A DNA stretch of 32,219 nucleotides from Selenomonadaceae bacterium (GCA_017529935.1 JAFXNB010000052.1:1-32219); one strand, 5' to 3'. Counted from the first letter of the stretch, positions 1-9,635 are shown. The notes: generated from the letters alone by a model not told the origin. A program made the numbers and translations.

Positions 1-1
1 A

Positions 2-1513
2 AATGACTTGGTCAACGGCGCAAGCTCGCGCTACCATGGACTTTTACACAGCGGAGGACGCTACGCCGTCAAAGACCAGGAAGCCGCTAAGGAATGCATT
101 ATCGAGAATCAAATCATGCGCAAAATCGGCAAGTCCTGCGTCGAACCTTGCGGCGGTATGTTCACGCGGCTGGACATCGACGACGAGGCTTACGAGGAGC
201 TTTGGGTTAAAGGTTGCGCGGACAGCGGAATCGAGGCGACGCCGATAACTTTGGACGAGGCTTTCAAACTTGAGCCGCGACTTTCCCGCAAGCACGTTAA
301 GAGCGCGTATCTTGTCCCTGACGCGGCGGTTGACGGCTTCCGCATGGCTTGGCAACTTGTCGACTCCTCCAAACGTTACGGCGGGCAAGTCAAAACTTAC
401 ACGGAAGTTATCGGCTTCGACACCGTGAACGGAGAACTGCGCGGCGTAAAAGTTCGCGACCAATTCACCGGCGAAGAATACGAAATCGGCTGCGACATTG
501 CGGTTAATGCGGCGGGCGGCTGGGCTGGTTTCGTTGGCAAATTGGCGGGCGTCGAAATCGGCGTTCAACCCGACAAAGGAACTTTGATTGCGTTCAATCA
601 GCGCATTGTTAATCACGTCGTCAATCGGTTGCACAAGTCCTCCGACGGCGATATTTTTGTTCCGCACGGTTCGATTACAATTTTGGGCACGTCGTCGATG
701 AGCGTCCCGAATCCCGAAGATACTTCCACGAGCCGCGCAGAAGTTGAAAGCCTCCTTAAAATCGGCGAGCAAACTTTTGAGGATTTGCGCGACTTCAGGA
801 TTTTGCGGACGTTCGCCGGCTCCAGACCGCTTTACATTCCGCCCGGCGGTGCCGTCGGTCGTTCGGCGTCGAGAGGCTTTGCAATCGTCGACCACGAACA
901 GGACGGCTTGAAAGGTTTCTTCACGATTGTTGGCGGCAAGTTCACGACGTATCGATTGATGGCGGAAAAAATGTGCAATCAAATCTGCGCGAAACTCGGC
1001 AACGACACGCCCTGCCGCACTGCTGAGGAGCCGCTCGTCGAAGAAGTTCCGCAGGAAGACAAAGACCGCGCCAAGAAATTTTTCCCGTCTTACGGCGTCA
1101 ACTTGGCGGCAACTCGTTTGGGCGTCGACAGATTTAAAAAAGTCGTCGAACGGCTGGAAAGCGACCCCGAAAGCCGCGAACTTGTCTGCGAATGCGAAAA
1201 CGTCACGCGCGCCGAAGCTGAAGAAATTTGCAAGGACGACACAAGTTTTATCGTCAACGACGTGCGGCGGCGGACAAGAATCGGCATGGGAACCTGTCAA
1301 GGAAATTTCTGCGCGTTGAGGGCGGCGGCAGTCTTCGCGGATATGGGCGTCGAGTCAACGGCAAAAGATTCTTTGACCCGCATGAAAGAATTTTTGCAAG
1401 GACGTTGGAAAGGAATTCGCCCCGTGCTACTCGGACGGACGCTCCGCGAAACTGAAATGACAAGCGCGATTTACGAACTTTCCATGAACGTCAAAGGAGG
1501 TGCGCCGCAATGA
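2..1513 (+). CDS. glpA: Anaerobic glycerol-3-phosphate dehydrogenase subunit A (5' truncated)
   Basis: FAD-dependent catalytic subunit of GlpABC, which oxidises glycerol-3-phosphate to dihydroxyacetone phosphate and passes electrons to the membrane quinone pool through GlpC. The reading frame is open to the first base. The opening residues (GASSRYHGLLHSGGRYAV) match a stretch about 45 residues into E. coli GlpA, so the start and the dinucleotide-binding GxGxxG lie outside the window, and the internal TTG at 8 is not the start. The substrate/FAD-domain motifs (VNAAGGWAG, GGKFTTYRLMAEKM) are present. Near the C-terminus CECENVT followed by GTCQGNFC is the BFD-like cysteine set expected for a [2Fe-2S] site. 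The stop overlaps the glpB start by four bases (ATGA), so translation is probably coupled. Identity is very secure. Confidence 0.95.
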   Translation, partial: NDLVNGASSRYHGLLHSGGRYAVKDQEAAKECIIENQIMRKIGKSCVEPCGGMFTRLDIDDEAYEELWVKGCADSGIEATPITLDEAFKLEPRLSRKHVKSAYLVPDAAVDGFRMAWQLVDSSKRYGGQVKTYTEVIGFDTVNGELRGVKVRDQFTGEEYEIGCDIAVNAAGGWAGFVGKLAGVEIGVQPDKGTLIAFNQRIVNHVVNRLHKSSDGDIFVPHGSITILGTSSMSVPNPEDTSTSRAEVESLLKIGEQTFEDLRDFRILRTFAGSRPLYIPPGGAVGRSASRGFAIVDHEQDGLKGFFTIVGGKFTTYRLMAEKMCNQICAKLGNDTPCRTAEEPLVEEVPQEDKDRAKKFFPSYGVNLAATRLGVDRFKKVVERLESDPESRELVCECENVTRAEAEEICKDDTSFIVNDVRRRTRIGMGTCQGNFCALRAAAVFADMGVESTAKDSLTRMKEFLQGRWKGIRPVLLGRTLRETEMTSAIYELSMNVKGGAPQ

Positions 1514-2724
1514 AACCTTTTGATGTGATTGTAATCGGCGGCGGGCTTGCGGGCTTAATGGCGGCGGCGGTTGCGGCTGACAATGGTCAACGTGTCGCGT
1601 TGCTGACTTACGGCTCCGGCTCGTTGCCCTTGGCGAGCGGCGCGATTGATTTTCTCGACGCCAAAGCTCCCGACGTTGCGATTAAAAATCTCCCCGCACA
1701 TCACCCCTACAAAAAAATCGGCTTGAAGGCTTGCGACGCGGCGGCGAAATTTTTCTGCGACGTGACCGCCAAAGCCGACCTTCCCTACAACGGCAGATTA
1801 TCCGCGCAAATTCCGATTGTCACGGCGGTTGGCACGCTGAAATATTCCGCGCTTGTCCCCGAAAGTATGGACGCTTCAAATCTCGCTGATAAGAAAAAAA
1901 TTTTCGTCGTCGAGATAAAGGGCTTGAAAGATTTTTACGCGGCGATGATTGCCGATAATCTCAAAAAAATTTTCCCCGACAAAACTTTTGCAACCGCCAA
2001 ACTTGACTTGAACCTTTTGGGCGGGCGCGATATTACTTGCATGGACGCCGCGCAGATTATTAGCGGCAACGAACAAATTCTCGCGGACGGGCTGAAGACT
2101 TTGGACGCAGGCGATGATGACGCGATAATTATTCCGCCGATTTTCGGGCTGGAGGGAAATGCTTCACGCGCCGCAATTAAATCGCAACTCCGCGCAGAAA
2201 TTTTGGAGACGACTTGCTTGCCGCCTTCGCCGACGGGTATCAGACTTCAACGCGCCTTTATAAAATTTTTGCAGAACGCGGGCGTCAGGATTTTTGAAAA
2301 CTCCAAAGTCGTGCGTGGCGTGCTTGACGGCAAAAAAGTTACGGGCGTCGTCGTCGAAAATTCCGTTCGCGAAAAAGTTTTCCCTGCGCGAAAAGTTATC
2401 TTGGCGACGGGTGGCTTTTACAGCGGCGGAATCACAATGCGCGACTTCGACCAACCCCGCGAGCCGATTTTTGACTTGCCGGTTTTCTTCCCGACGGGCG
2501 CGGAAAATTGGAGCAACGAGCAACTTTTCAGCGACGAGCCGCAAGGTTTTTCGATGACGGGAATTTTCACGGACGAGAACTTGAGACCGATTGACGAGAG
2601 CGGAGAAATTTTATTCGAGAACTTGCACGTGGTCGGCGCGAATCTCGGCGGCAGTGATTTTATTTTCGAGCGTTCGGCGGGCGGCGTGGCAATTTCTTCG
2701 GCGTACAAGGGGGCGACATCATGA
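1510..2724 (+). CDS. glpB: Anaerobic glycerol-3-phosphate dehydrogenase subunit B
   Basis: 404-residue flavoprotein subunit of the GlpABC complex. The N-terminus is a classic FAD-binding Rossmann turn (VIVIGGGLAGLMAA, glycines 10-12 and 15), and a second FAD-family segment (KVILATGGFYSGG) lies around residue 297. The length is close to the roughly 420 residues usual for GlpB. The ATG is preceded by AAGGAGGT with eight bases of spacing and overlaps the glpA stop. The 3' end overlaps glpC in the same way, giving a tightly coupled glpABC block. The order A-B-C with these overlaps separates it from other FAD reductases of the family. Confidence 0.93.
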   Translation: MKPFDVIVIGGGLAGLMAAAVAADNGQRVALLTYGSGSLPLASGAIDFLDAKAPDVAIKNLPAHHPYKKIGLKACDAAAKFFCDVTAKADLPYNGRLSAQIPIVTAVGTLKYSALVPESMDASNLADKKKIFVVEIKGLKDFYAAMIADNLKKIFPDKTFATAKLDLNLLGGRDITCMDAAQIISGNEQILADGLKTLDAGDDDAIIIPPIFGLEGNASRAAIKSQLRAEILETTCLPPSPTGIRLQRAFIKFLQNAGVRIFENSKVVRGVLDGKKVTGVVVENSVREKVFPARKVILATGGFYSGGITMRDFDQPREPIFDLPVFFPTGAENWSNEQLFSDEPQGFSMTGIFTDENLRPIDESGEILFENLHVVGANLGGSDFIFERSAGGVAISSAYKGATS

Positions 2725-3929
2725 GCGACAAAACTCAAGCGATTTTCACGGGCGACCGCTGTCTCTCGTGCACGTCCTGCATGGCGAATTGTCCCGTCAT
2801 GGCGGCGATTAAAGATTATCGCGGACCAAAACTCGTAGGTCCTGCGCATGGTCGAATGCATTTTTCGCAGGAGGACATCGAGGCGACTTTGGAATTTTGC
2901 TCCAACTGCAAGAGCTGCGACAGGGCTTGTCCTTCGGGCGTGGCAGTCTCTACGCTAAACATGTTGCAACGCGCCGAATATTACAAAACTCACCCGCACA
3001 CGCAAGCGGAGGACATGTTGGCGCACGGCGAAAAAATGGGGCACATGGTTCGCATGATGCCATTCGGCGCGACGTTCGCAAATCTCGGAATGGAATTCGG
3101 CAAGGCGTTGAATATTTTCAGCAAGCTCGGACTCGCCGGCGAACGCGACATGCCCGCCTACGCAATGACGCCGTTTAAAGATTTGTACAGCCGAATCAAA
3201 CAGACTGCGGGCGGCAAAAAAATTGTACTGTTCACGGGCTGCTACATAAACGACAACGAGCCGCAGGTCGGCGAGGCGTTTGTCAAAGTCATGAACGCGA
3301 ACGGCTACGAAGTTTTAATCGACAAGGGCTTTAACTGTTGCGGGTCGCCGCTGGTCGTCACGGGCTACTTGGACGAGGCTCGCCAACACGCCGATAACAA
3401 CGCCGCGCGGATTTTGGAGTGGAAGAAGAAAGGCATTCCGGTCGTTACGCCCTGCACGAGTTGTTCGCTGATGTTGAAGGAAGAATATCACGAACTTTTC
3501 GGCGAACACAAATTCCACGAGGCGGCGGAAAATGTTTACGACGCTTTCGAGTTCTTGGAAATTTTGCAGGAGCGCGGCGAATTCAATGACAACGTGAAAT
3601 CTAGCGGCGAAAAACTTTTGTATCACGTGCCGTGCCATTTGAAGTGCCAATCGATTGGACTGCCCGCCGCAAATATTTTGGAAGATTATCTCGGCGCGAA
3701 AGTTCAGACGGCGGACGCGGGTTGTTGCGGCATTTCCGGCAACTACGGCTTCCGCAAAGATAAATACGATGTCTCCATGAAGATTGGCGCGAAACTTTTT
3801 GAACGCGTCAAGCGCAAAGATTTCGACAAAGTTATCAGCGACTGCGGAACTTGCCGCATGCAAATTCATCACGGTTCGGGAATTAAGCCCTGCCACCCGA
3901 TTGAGATTTTGGCGGCGGCTTACACTTGA
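2721..3929 (+). CDS. glpC: Anaerobic glycerol-3-phosphate dehydrogenase subunit C (iron-sulfur, membrane anchor)
   Basis: 402-residue iron-sulfur subunit that links GlpAB to the membrane and to menaquinone. Two [4Fe-4S] cysteine sets are visible: CLSCTSCMANCP (Cys14, 17, 20, 24) and CSNCKSCDRACP (Cys60, 63, 66, 70). Two CCG domains follow: a CYINDNEPQ...CCGSP segment near residues 175-212 and HVPCHLKCQ...CCGISGNYG near 308-337, as in heterodisulfide-reductase-D-like proteins and GlpC. The ATG overlaps the glpB stop (ATGA) and has an AAGGGGG ribosome-binding site seven bases upstream. The next gene starts 15 bases after the stop. Confidence 0.94.
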   Translation: MSDKTQAIFTGDRCLSCTSCMANCPVMAAIKDYRGPKLVGPAHGRMHFSQEDIEATLEFCSNCKSCDRACPSGVAVSTLNMLQRAEYYKTHPHTQAEDMLAHGEKMGHMVRMMPFGATFANLGMEFGKALNIFSKLGLAGERDMPAYAMTPFKDLYSRIKQTAGGKKIVLFTGCYINDNEPQVGEAFVKVMNANGYEVLIDKGFNCCGSPLVVTGYLDEARQHADNNAARILEWKKKGIPVVTPCTSCSLMLKEEYHELFGEHKFHEAAENVYDAFEFLEILQERGEFNDNVKSSGEKLLYHVPCHLKCQSIGLPAANILEDYLGAKVQTADAGCCGISGNYGFRKDKYDVSMKIGAKLFERVKRKDFDKVISDCGTCRMQIHHGSGIKPCHPIEILAAAYT

Positions 3930-3944
3930 ACGGAGGGAATTGAT

Positions 3945-4427
3945 GTGAAAATTTTTTCTGTGGCGATTTTGGCAACGTTTTTATTTCTGACAAATGTCGC
4001 GTCCGCCGAAGTCGAAATCAATCGCACAGAATTGATTCAACGTGCGCTCGACGTTCAAAAAAATTCTTATGCGCCGTATTCGCACTTCAACGTTGCGGCG
4101 GCGGTTTTGTGCAGTTCAGGAAAAATTTACACGGGCGTTAATGTTGAAAACGCTGACTATACCGTAGCGATTTCCGCCATACGCAATGCAATCGTTCACG
4201 CGATAGCTGAAGGCGAACACCAAATTTGCGCGGTAGTAACCGTTGGCGGAGCAAACGGCGTCAACACGGATTATTGTCCGCCGAGCGGGTCATGTCGGCA
4301 ATTCATGCGCGAATTCGCCAATCCCAAAAAACTTTTGATTATCATGGCAAAGACGCCAAACGATTATATCGAAAAGACGCTCGAAGAACTTTTGCCAATG
4401 AGTTTCGGTCCCGATAATCTTAAGTGA
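3945..4427 (+). CDS. Exported cytidine-deaminase-like protein lacking catalytic residues
   Basis: 160 residues starting at GTG with GGAGGG seven bases upstream; the overlapping ATG at 3943 runs straight into a stop. Residues 1-21 form a signal peptide (MKIF, hydrophobic core, cleavage likely after ASA). The remainder is clearly a homotetrameric-type cytidine deaminase fold: YAPYSHFNVAAAV and GVNVENADY, with Asn66 and Glu68 matching the nucleoside-binding pair. The usual CAER active-site motif is SAIR here (Ser77, Ile79), losing one zinc Cys and the catalytic Glu. The usual PCGAC is PSGSC (Ser114, Cys117), losing a second zinc Cys. Deaminase activity is therefore unlikely. Its place between glpC and glpK suggests co-expression with glycerol uptake. 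A periplasmic ligand-binding role is only an inference. Confidence 0.85.
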   Translation: MKIFSVAILATFLFLTNVASAEVEINRTELIQRALDVQKNSYAPYSHFNVAAAVLCSSGKIYTGVNVENADYTVAISAIRNAIVHAIAEGEHQICAVVTVGGANGVNTDYCPPSGSCRQFMREFANPKKLLIIMAKTPNDYIEKTLEELLPMSFGPDNLK

Positions 4428-4503
4428 CCGATTTAGGGAGGTGATGTGGAAGGAAAATTTTTTCGTGGTAAAGTGTTTCAAAATTTTTAGGAGGGATTTT
4501 TGA

Positions 4504-6000
<1,497 letters not shown>

Positions 6001-6012
6001 GAATTAGTTGAG

Positions 6013-6058
6013 AGGAACTGGGAACTAGTTTACTAATCACTTCTAGTTCCTTGTTCCT
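6013..6058 (+). repeat. Intercistronic inverted repeat between glpK and glpF
   Basis: Positions 6013-6028 and 6043-6058 are complementary at 14 of 16 positions (AGGAACtgGGAACTAG against its partner), with a 14-base loop. Each arm also contains short GGAACT/AGTTCC direct repeats, and the 3' arm continues as TTCCTTGTTCC. There is no T-run after the stem, so it is not a standard terminator. It could stabilise the upstream mRNA or tune glpF expression, or be a dispersed intergenic repeat. Confidence 0.6.
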
Positions 6059-6087
6059 TGTTCCTAATCCCTAAGGAGGTATTATTC

Positions 6088-6813
6088 ATGGATAATTTAT
6101 TCGGCGAATTTATGGGCACGATGGTGCTTATCGTTTTCGGTGCTGGCGTCTGCGCGAACATGACGTTGACGAAATCTAAAGGACAGGGCGCGGGCTGGAT
6201 TTGCATAGCGTTTGGCTGGGGATTTGCAGTTACGTTGGGCGTCTTCACTGCCACGACGCTCGGTGCTCCTCAAGGCGATTTAAATCCTGCCGTCACGCTT
6301 GCTAAAACAATGGTCGGCATTTACACGCCCGCACAATTTTTGGCGACTTCCGCCGCTCAATTAGTCGGCGCAATCCTCGGCGCGGCTATCGTTTGGCTTG
6401 CATATCTTCCGCACTGGGCAGAAACTCCTGACCCCGCCGCTAAGCTCGGCGTCTTCGCAACGGGACCGGCTATCCGCAGTCCTATGGCAAACTTCCTCTG
6501 CGAAGCTATCGCGACGTTCTTCCTGATGTTCGTTATCTGGATGATTTTCGGCAAACCGGTCGGCGCAATTCCTCCGGGAGTTGGTCCGTACTTGGTCGGC
6601 ATTTTGATTGTAGCATTGGGCTTGTCGCTCGGCGGTCCCACGGGCTACGCGATGAATCCCGCCCGTGACCTTGGTCCGCGCATTGCTCATGCCATCCTGC
6701 CGATTGCTGGCAAAGGCGGCTCCGATTGGGGCTATGCTTGGGTGCCAGTTGCGGGTCCGCTCGTCGGTGCAGCCGTTGCTTACATTGTCGCTTCTGCTGG
6801 CGGCGCAATCTGA
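6088..6813 (+). CDS. glpF: Glycerol uptake facilitator (aquaglyceroporin, MIP family)
   Basis: 241 residues. An inner-membrane channel that lets glycerol diffuse in for GlpK to trap. It has six hydrophobic segments and the two half-helix NPA motifs, GDLNPAVTLA (NPA at 66-68) and AMNPARDLGPR. The Asp directly after the second NPAR is typical of glycerol facilitators rather than water-only aquaporins. The start at 6088 is fixed by AAGGAGGT seven bases upstream; a further in-frame ATG at 6058 lies inside the intercistronic repeat and lacks a ribosome-binding site. It is the last gene of the glp operon and is followed by a terminator. Confidence 0.95.
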   Translation: MDNLFGEFMGTMVLIVFGAGVCANMTLTKSKGQGAGWICIAFGWGFAVTLGVFTATTLGAPQGDLNPAVTLAKTMVGIYTPAQFLATSAAQLVGAILGAAIVWLAYLPHWAETPDPAAKLGVFATGPAIRSPMANFLCEAIATFFLMFVIWMIFGKPVGAIPPGVGPYLVGILIVALGLSLGGPTGYAMNPARDLGPRIAHAILPIAGKGGSDWGYAWVPVAGPLVGAAVAYIVASAGGAI

Positions 6814-6831
6814 AATTTTTCCTTAAGCAAC

Positions 6832-6870
6832 AAAAAAAGTCGGGAGCTTGAAAAGGCTCTCGGCTTTTTG
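6832..6870 (+). terminator. Rho-independent terminator of the glp operon
   Basis: The stem AGTCGGGAGC / GCTCTCGGCT has two G-U pairs, an eight-base loop, an A-run before it and TTTTT after it. The A-run on the left makes it usable on the minus strand too, where it would end the peptide gene that stops at 6952. Confidence 0.85.
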
Positions 6871-6951
6871 ATTGTCATGAACTAGAAAAAAATTTCTTTA
6901 CTGAGTGAATTTGCGAGGATCATTTGCTTTTAATTGATTTTGAATGTATTG

Positions 6952-7245
6952 TCACGCTCTTTCGCGAGACAAAGCTTTGCCGTTGAGGAAGTAGCCGTTA
7001 AATTGCCCGGTGAAGTCTGCGGGACCAGTGGTTTCTCTTACAGTTATACCAAATCTACCGAACGCGGCGCGCATTTTGCCAAGGACGTCTTGATTCAAAT
7101 CGGACGGGCTGTTGACATTGTCAATATCGAATCCAATCTTTTGAAGTTTTTTGATGTCGTCGCGGATTTCGCTAAATGAACCGCCGGCGACCTGTTCGAG
7201 TTGCTCGTCATTCAAAATTTCGTCTTTGAGAATTTCCTTTGCCAT
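6952..7245 (-). CDS. Bacteriocin-type double-glycine leader peptide
   Basis: 97 residues from ATG at 7245, with GGAGGT seven bases upstream; the in-frame TTG at 7260 lies ahead of that site and is less likely. The N-terminus MAKEILKDEILNDEQLEQVAGGS has the hydrophobic/acidic pattern ending in Gly-Gly that C39-peptidase ABC exporters cleave. The predicted cargo of about 75 residues has no cysteine, which argues against lanthionine or disulfide-bonded products. It ends in a NGYFLNGKALSRERA segment. No exporter, modification enzyme or immunity gene is visible in this window. It lies 31 bases after the 282-residue gene and is probably in the same transcript. Toxin, signal peptide or other secreted cargo are all possible. 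Confidence 0.75.
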   Translation of the reverse strand: MAKEILKDEILNDEQLEQVAGGSFSEIRDDIKKLQKIGFDIDNVNSPSDLNQDVLGKMRAAFGRFGITVRETTGPADFTGQFNGYFLNGKALSRERA

Positions 7246-7276
7246 ATCATCTACCTCCAAAATTTTTCCGCTATTT

Positions 7277-8125
7277 TTAAGCCGTCATTGCGCGACGATA
7301 AGCCGCCGCCGCGTCGATAATTCTGCGATTGAGAAACTTTTTATCCGTGAGATTATTGGGCAAATCTTTATATTCTTTTGAGTTGGTGAACTTCGCCCAT
7401 TCGTCTTCGAGGGCGCGAACCGTCCAAATATATTTTTCCATGATGTCTTCGGGAGTGTTGGCGTCGTCGTCCGTCTTCTGCGCGGGCGATTTTTTTTCTG
7501 CCGAAGTTTTATCAGCAAAAGTTTTTTCCGCAAAATTTTTATCAGCCGAAGTTTTATCGCCGTCTGTAATTTGCATAGCGTTTCCTTCCGCAGAAACTTC
7601 GCCGCCCGCTGACATTAAATCGCCGCCGCTGGAAACTTCGCCGCCCGCTTGCATGACAGAACCGCCGCCCGCCGAAATATTTCCGCCGCCTTGACCGAGC
7701 GCGGAAAGTTCAGCCATTGCCGTAGACGAAGCCTTAATCATTGCCCGCGTCATTGCCTCTTGCGCCTCGCCCTTTGACTTAGCTTTTTTGAGTTCAGATT
7801 TAAGTTCTTCGCGGGCGTCGTCGGCGGCTTTGGCTTTTTTGTAGGTCTTCGTGTCGTTGACGCGCAGGAAGCCGAGTTCTTCGTCGGTGAGCTTTTGCCC
7901 CGCCTTGAGTTTCTGTTTGATTCGAGCGAGTTTTTGTTGCTTAGCTTGGTCGGTCGAAGCTTTAGCCGCCTCGCGGAGCTTGTCGAACGTCGAGGTATTC
8001 ATCGAGATAAAATTGCCGTTCGCGTTCGTGAGCGTCTGCCCCGTCCGTATCTTGTGTTTCGCGGCGAAGGTTAAATTCTTCTGCTTGACATACGAGCTGA
8101 GCGTGCCGATAACCGCAAAATCCAT
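7277..8125 (-). CDS. Hypothetical protein, charged coiled-coil with Gly-rich and Ala/Lys repeat regions
   Basis: 282 residues, family not recognised. ATG at 8125 has AAGGAGG and suitable spacing. No signal peptide or membrane segment is visible. Residues 1-60 look globular (VIGTLSSYVKQ). Residues 60-140 are highly charged and probably helical (KQKLKAGQKLTDEELGFLRV, then many Lys/Glu). Residues 145-190 are Gly/Ser-rich (GGGNISAGGGSVMQAGGEV). Residues 195-220 hold a degenerate ADKTSAEK-type repeat. A helical C-terminal part ends in AAAAYRRAMTA. It precedes the double-glycine peptide gene on the same strand and may be its partner, but nothing in the sequence shows how. Confidence 0.75.
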   Translation of the reverse strand: MDFAVIGTLSSYVKQKNLTFAAKHKIRTGQTLTNANGNFISMNTSTFDKLREAAKASTDQAKQQKLARIKQKLKAGQKLTDEELGFLRVNDTKTYKKAKAADDAREELKSELKKAKSKGEAQEAMTRAMIKASSTAMAELSALGQGGGNISAGGGSVMQAGGEVSSGGDLMSAGGEVSAEGNAMQITDGDKTSADKNFAEKTFADKTSAEKKSPAQKTDDDANTPEDIMEKYIWTVRALEDEWAKFTNSKEYKDLPNNLTDKKFLNRRIIDAAAAYRRAMTA

Positions 8126-8176
8126 TTTAATCGCCTCCTTGGCAAATCCGAAAGTAAATCCTTACACTGCGCTAAT

Positions 8177-8205
8177 ATTTTACTTGACGCCACATTAAAA
8201 AGCAA
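8177..8205 (-). promoter_or_regulatory. Promoter for the 282-aa gene / leader-peptide pair
   Basis: On the minus strand TTGCTT (8205-8200), 17 bases, then TAAAAT (8182-8177), about 50 bases before the ATG at 8125. It faces away from the MFS promoter just to its right. Confidence 0.55.
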
Positions 8206-8212
8206 TTAGTGC

Positions 8213-8241
8213 TTGCAAATTGTTTCTAAGTGAAATAAAAT
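8213..8241 (+). promoter_or_regulatory. Promoter for the MFS transporter
   Basis: TTGCAA (8213-8218), a 17-base spacer, and TAAAAT (8236-8241), 36 bases before the TTG start at 8278. Confidence 0.6.
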
Positions 8242-8277
8242 TCAAGCCGTTTGAATTGAACGAAGGAGTTGTTTGAC

Positions 8278-9621
8278 TTGATCCTTGAGCGGCTTGAAAA
8301 TTTGCCGGTCGGCTCGTTCCACTATAAACTTTTAGTCGTGACGGGGCTGGGCTGGCTGTTCGACTCTATGGACACGGGGCTAATCTCGTTCGTGTTGCCG
8401 ATTTTGGCGCGGGAATGGCTTTTGACGCCGGAACAAGTCGGCTGGATTGGGAGCGTCGGCTTAATCGGCATGGCATTAGGCGCGGTGTTGGCGGGCACAA
8501 TCGCTGACAGATTCGGGCGCAAAAATGTTTTCGCGGCGACGGTCATTTTATACAGCGTGGCAACGGGGTTGTGCGCGGTGGCGTGGAGCTATGAATCGTT
8601 GCTGACGTTCAGATTTTTAGTCGGCTTCGGTTTGGGCGGCGAGTTGCCCGTCGCGGCGACACTGATGAGCGAATACGCGCCAAGTCACCTGCGCGGGCGG
8701 TTCATAGTTTTGCTGGAAAGTTTCTGGGGCGTCGGCTGGCTGGTGGCGGCGTTAATTTCCTACCTGCTGATTCCGAAATTCGGCTGGCAAGGCGCGTTCA
8801 TAATCGGCGCACTGCCCGCGCTCTACGTCTTTTTAATTCGTCTGCACATGCCCGAATCAATCCGCTATTTAATTTCCAAGGGCAAAGTCGACGAGGCGCG
8901 GCAAATAATTTTGAACTTGGAGAAAAAATTGGGCGTGGAAAGCAAGCCGTTCGATAATGAGTTCGTGGAAGATGCGACGCCAATTTTCAAGCTGAACGTC
9001 TTAACGCTGTGGACGAAAACTTTCCGCGTGCGCACGTTGATGTTGTGGATTGCGTGGTTTGGAATTGTCTTCAGCTACTACGGAATTTTCATGTGGCTGC
9101 CGTCAATCGTGTTCGCGCAGGGCTTCGAGGTCGTGAAAACTTTCGAGTACGTGTTGATAATGACGCTGGCGCAGTTGCCCGGCTACTTCACGGCGGCGAT
9201 TTTGGTCGACATAATCGGGCGACGCTACACGCTGTCGATTTTCCTGTTGATGTCGGGCGTGTGCGCTTACTTCTTCGGCAACGCGACGGCAAGCTATTCG
9301 ATTCTCTGCTGGGGCGCGGCGATGAGTTTCTTTAATCTCGGCGCGTGGGGCGTCATTTACACTTACACGCCCGAACTTTATCCTACGGCGATTCGCGCTT
9401 TAGGTTCGGGCTGGGCGGCTGGCTTCGGGCGTATCGGCGGCATGTTGGCTCCGATGTTGGTCGGCATCCTGCTCGTCAGCGGCGCGCAAATGAATTCAAT
9501 CTTTCTGATGTTCGCGTCGGTCTTCGTCATTGTCTCGCTTATCGTTTTGAGCCTCGGCATTGAGAGCAAAAAGAAATCCCTTGAAGAAATTGACGCCGCC
9601 TTTAAAGTCAAGACCACTTAA
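8278..9621 (+). CDS. MFS transporter, YceI/NiaP-like
   Basis: 447 residues with about twelve hydrophobic segments. Major facilitator motif A is present after TM2 (GTIADRFGRKNVF). GLGWLFDSMDTGLISF near the start, GFGLGGELPVAATLMSEYAP and GRFIVLLESFWGVGWL around residues 120-165 strongly resemble the YceI/NiaP group (niacin and related small-acid transporters) within the sugar-porter-like MFS; the substrate is not proven. The TTG at 8278 is chosen because GAAGGAG lies nine bases upstream; the in-frame TTG at 8269 touches that site. The last 32 codons are repeated downstream (see the 217-bp duplication). A monocistronic unit with its own promoter and terminators. Confidence 0.85.
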   Translation: MILERLENLPVGSFHYKLLVVTGLGWLFDSMDTGLISFVLPILAREWLLTPEQVGWIGSVGLIGMALGAVLAGTIADRFGRKNVFAATVILYSVATGLCAVAWSYESLLTFRFLVGFGLGGELPVAATLMSEYAPSHLRGRFIVLLESFWGVGWLVAALISYLLIPKFGWQGAFIIGALPALYVFLIRLHMPESIRYLISKGKVDEARQIILNLEKKLGVESKPFDNEFVEDATPIFKLNVLTLWTKTFRVRTLMLWIAWFGIVFSYYGIFMWLPSIVFAQGFEVVKTFEYVLIMTLAQLPGYFTAAILVDIIGRRYTLSIFLLMSGVCAYFFGNATASYSILCWGAAMSFFNLGAWGVIYTYTPELYPTAIRALGSGWAAGFGRIGGMLAPMLVGILLVSGAQMNSIFLMFASVFVIVSLIVLSLGIESKKKSLEEIDAAFKVKTT

Positions 9622-9635
9622 AAATTTTTCCCAAC

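Noticed and set aside
44..1300. 418-codon minus-strand open frame across glpA
   Set aside because: Overlaps a secure glpA on the other strand and shows no motif or start signal.
6870..6951. Small gene between the glp terminator and the leader-peptide stop
   Set aside because: No frame with a ribosome-binding site; the stretch is AT-rich and appears non-coding.
8126..8277. Riboswitch or NiaR operator upstream of the MFS gene
   Set aside because: Only a short CAATT/AATTG palindrome is visible; no riboswitch core could be recognised, and the NiaP assignment is itself tentative.
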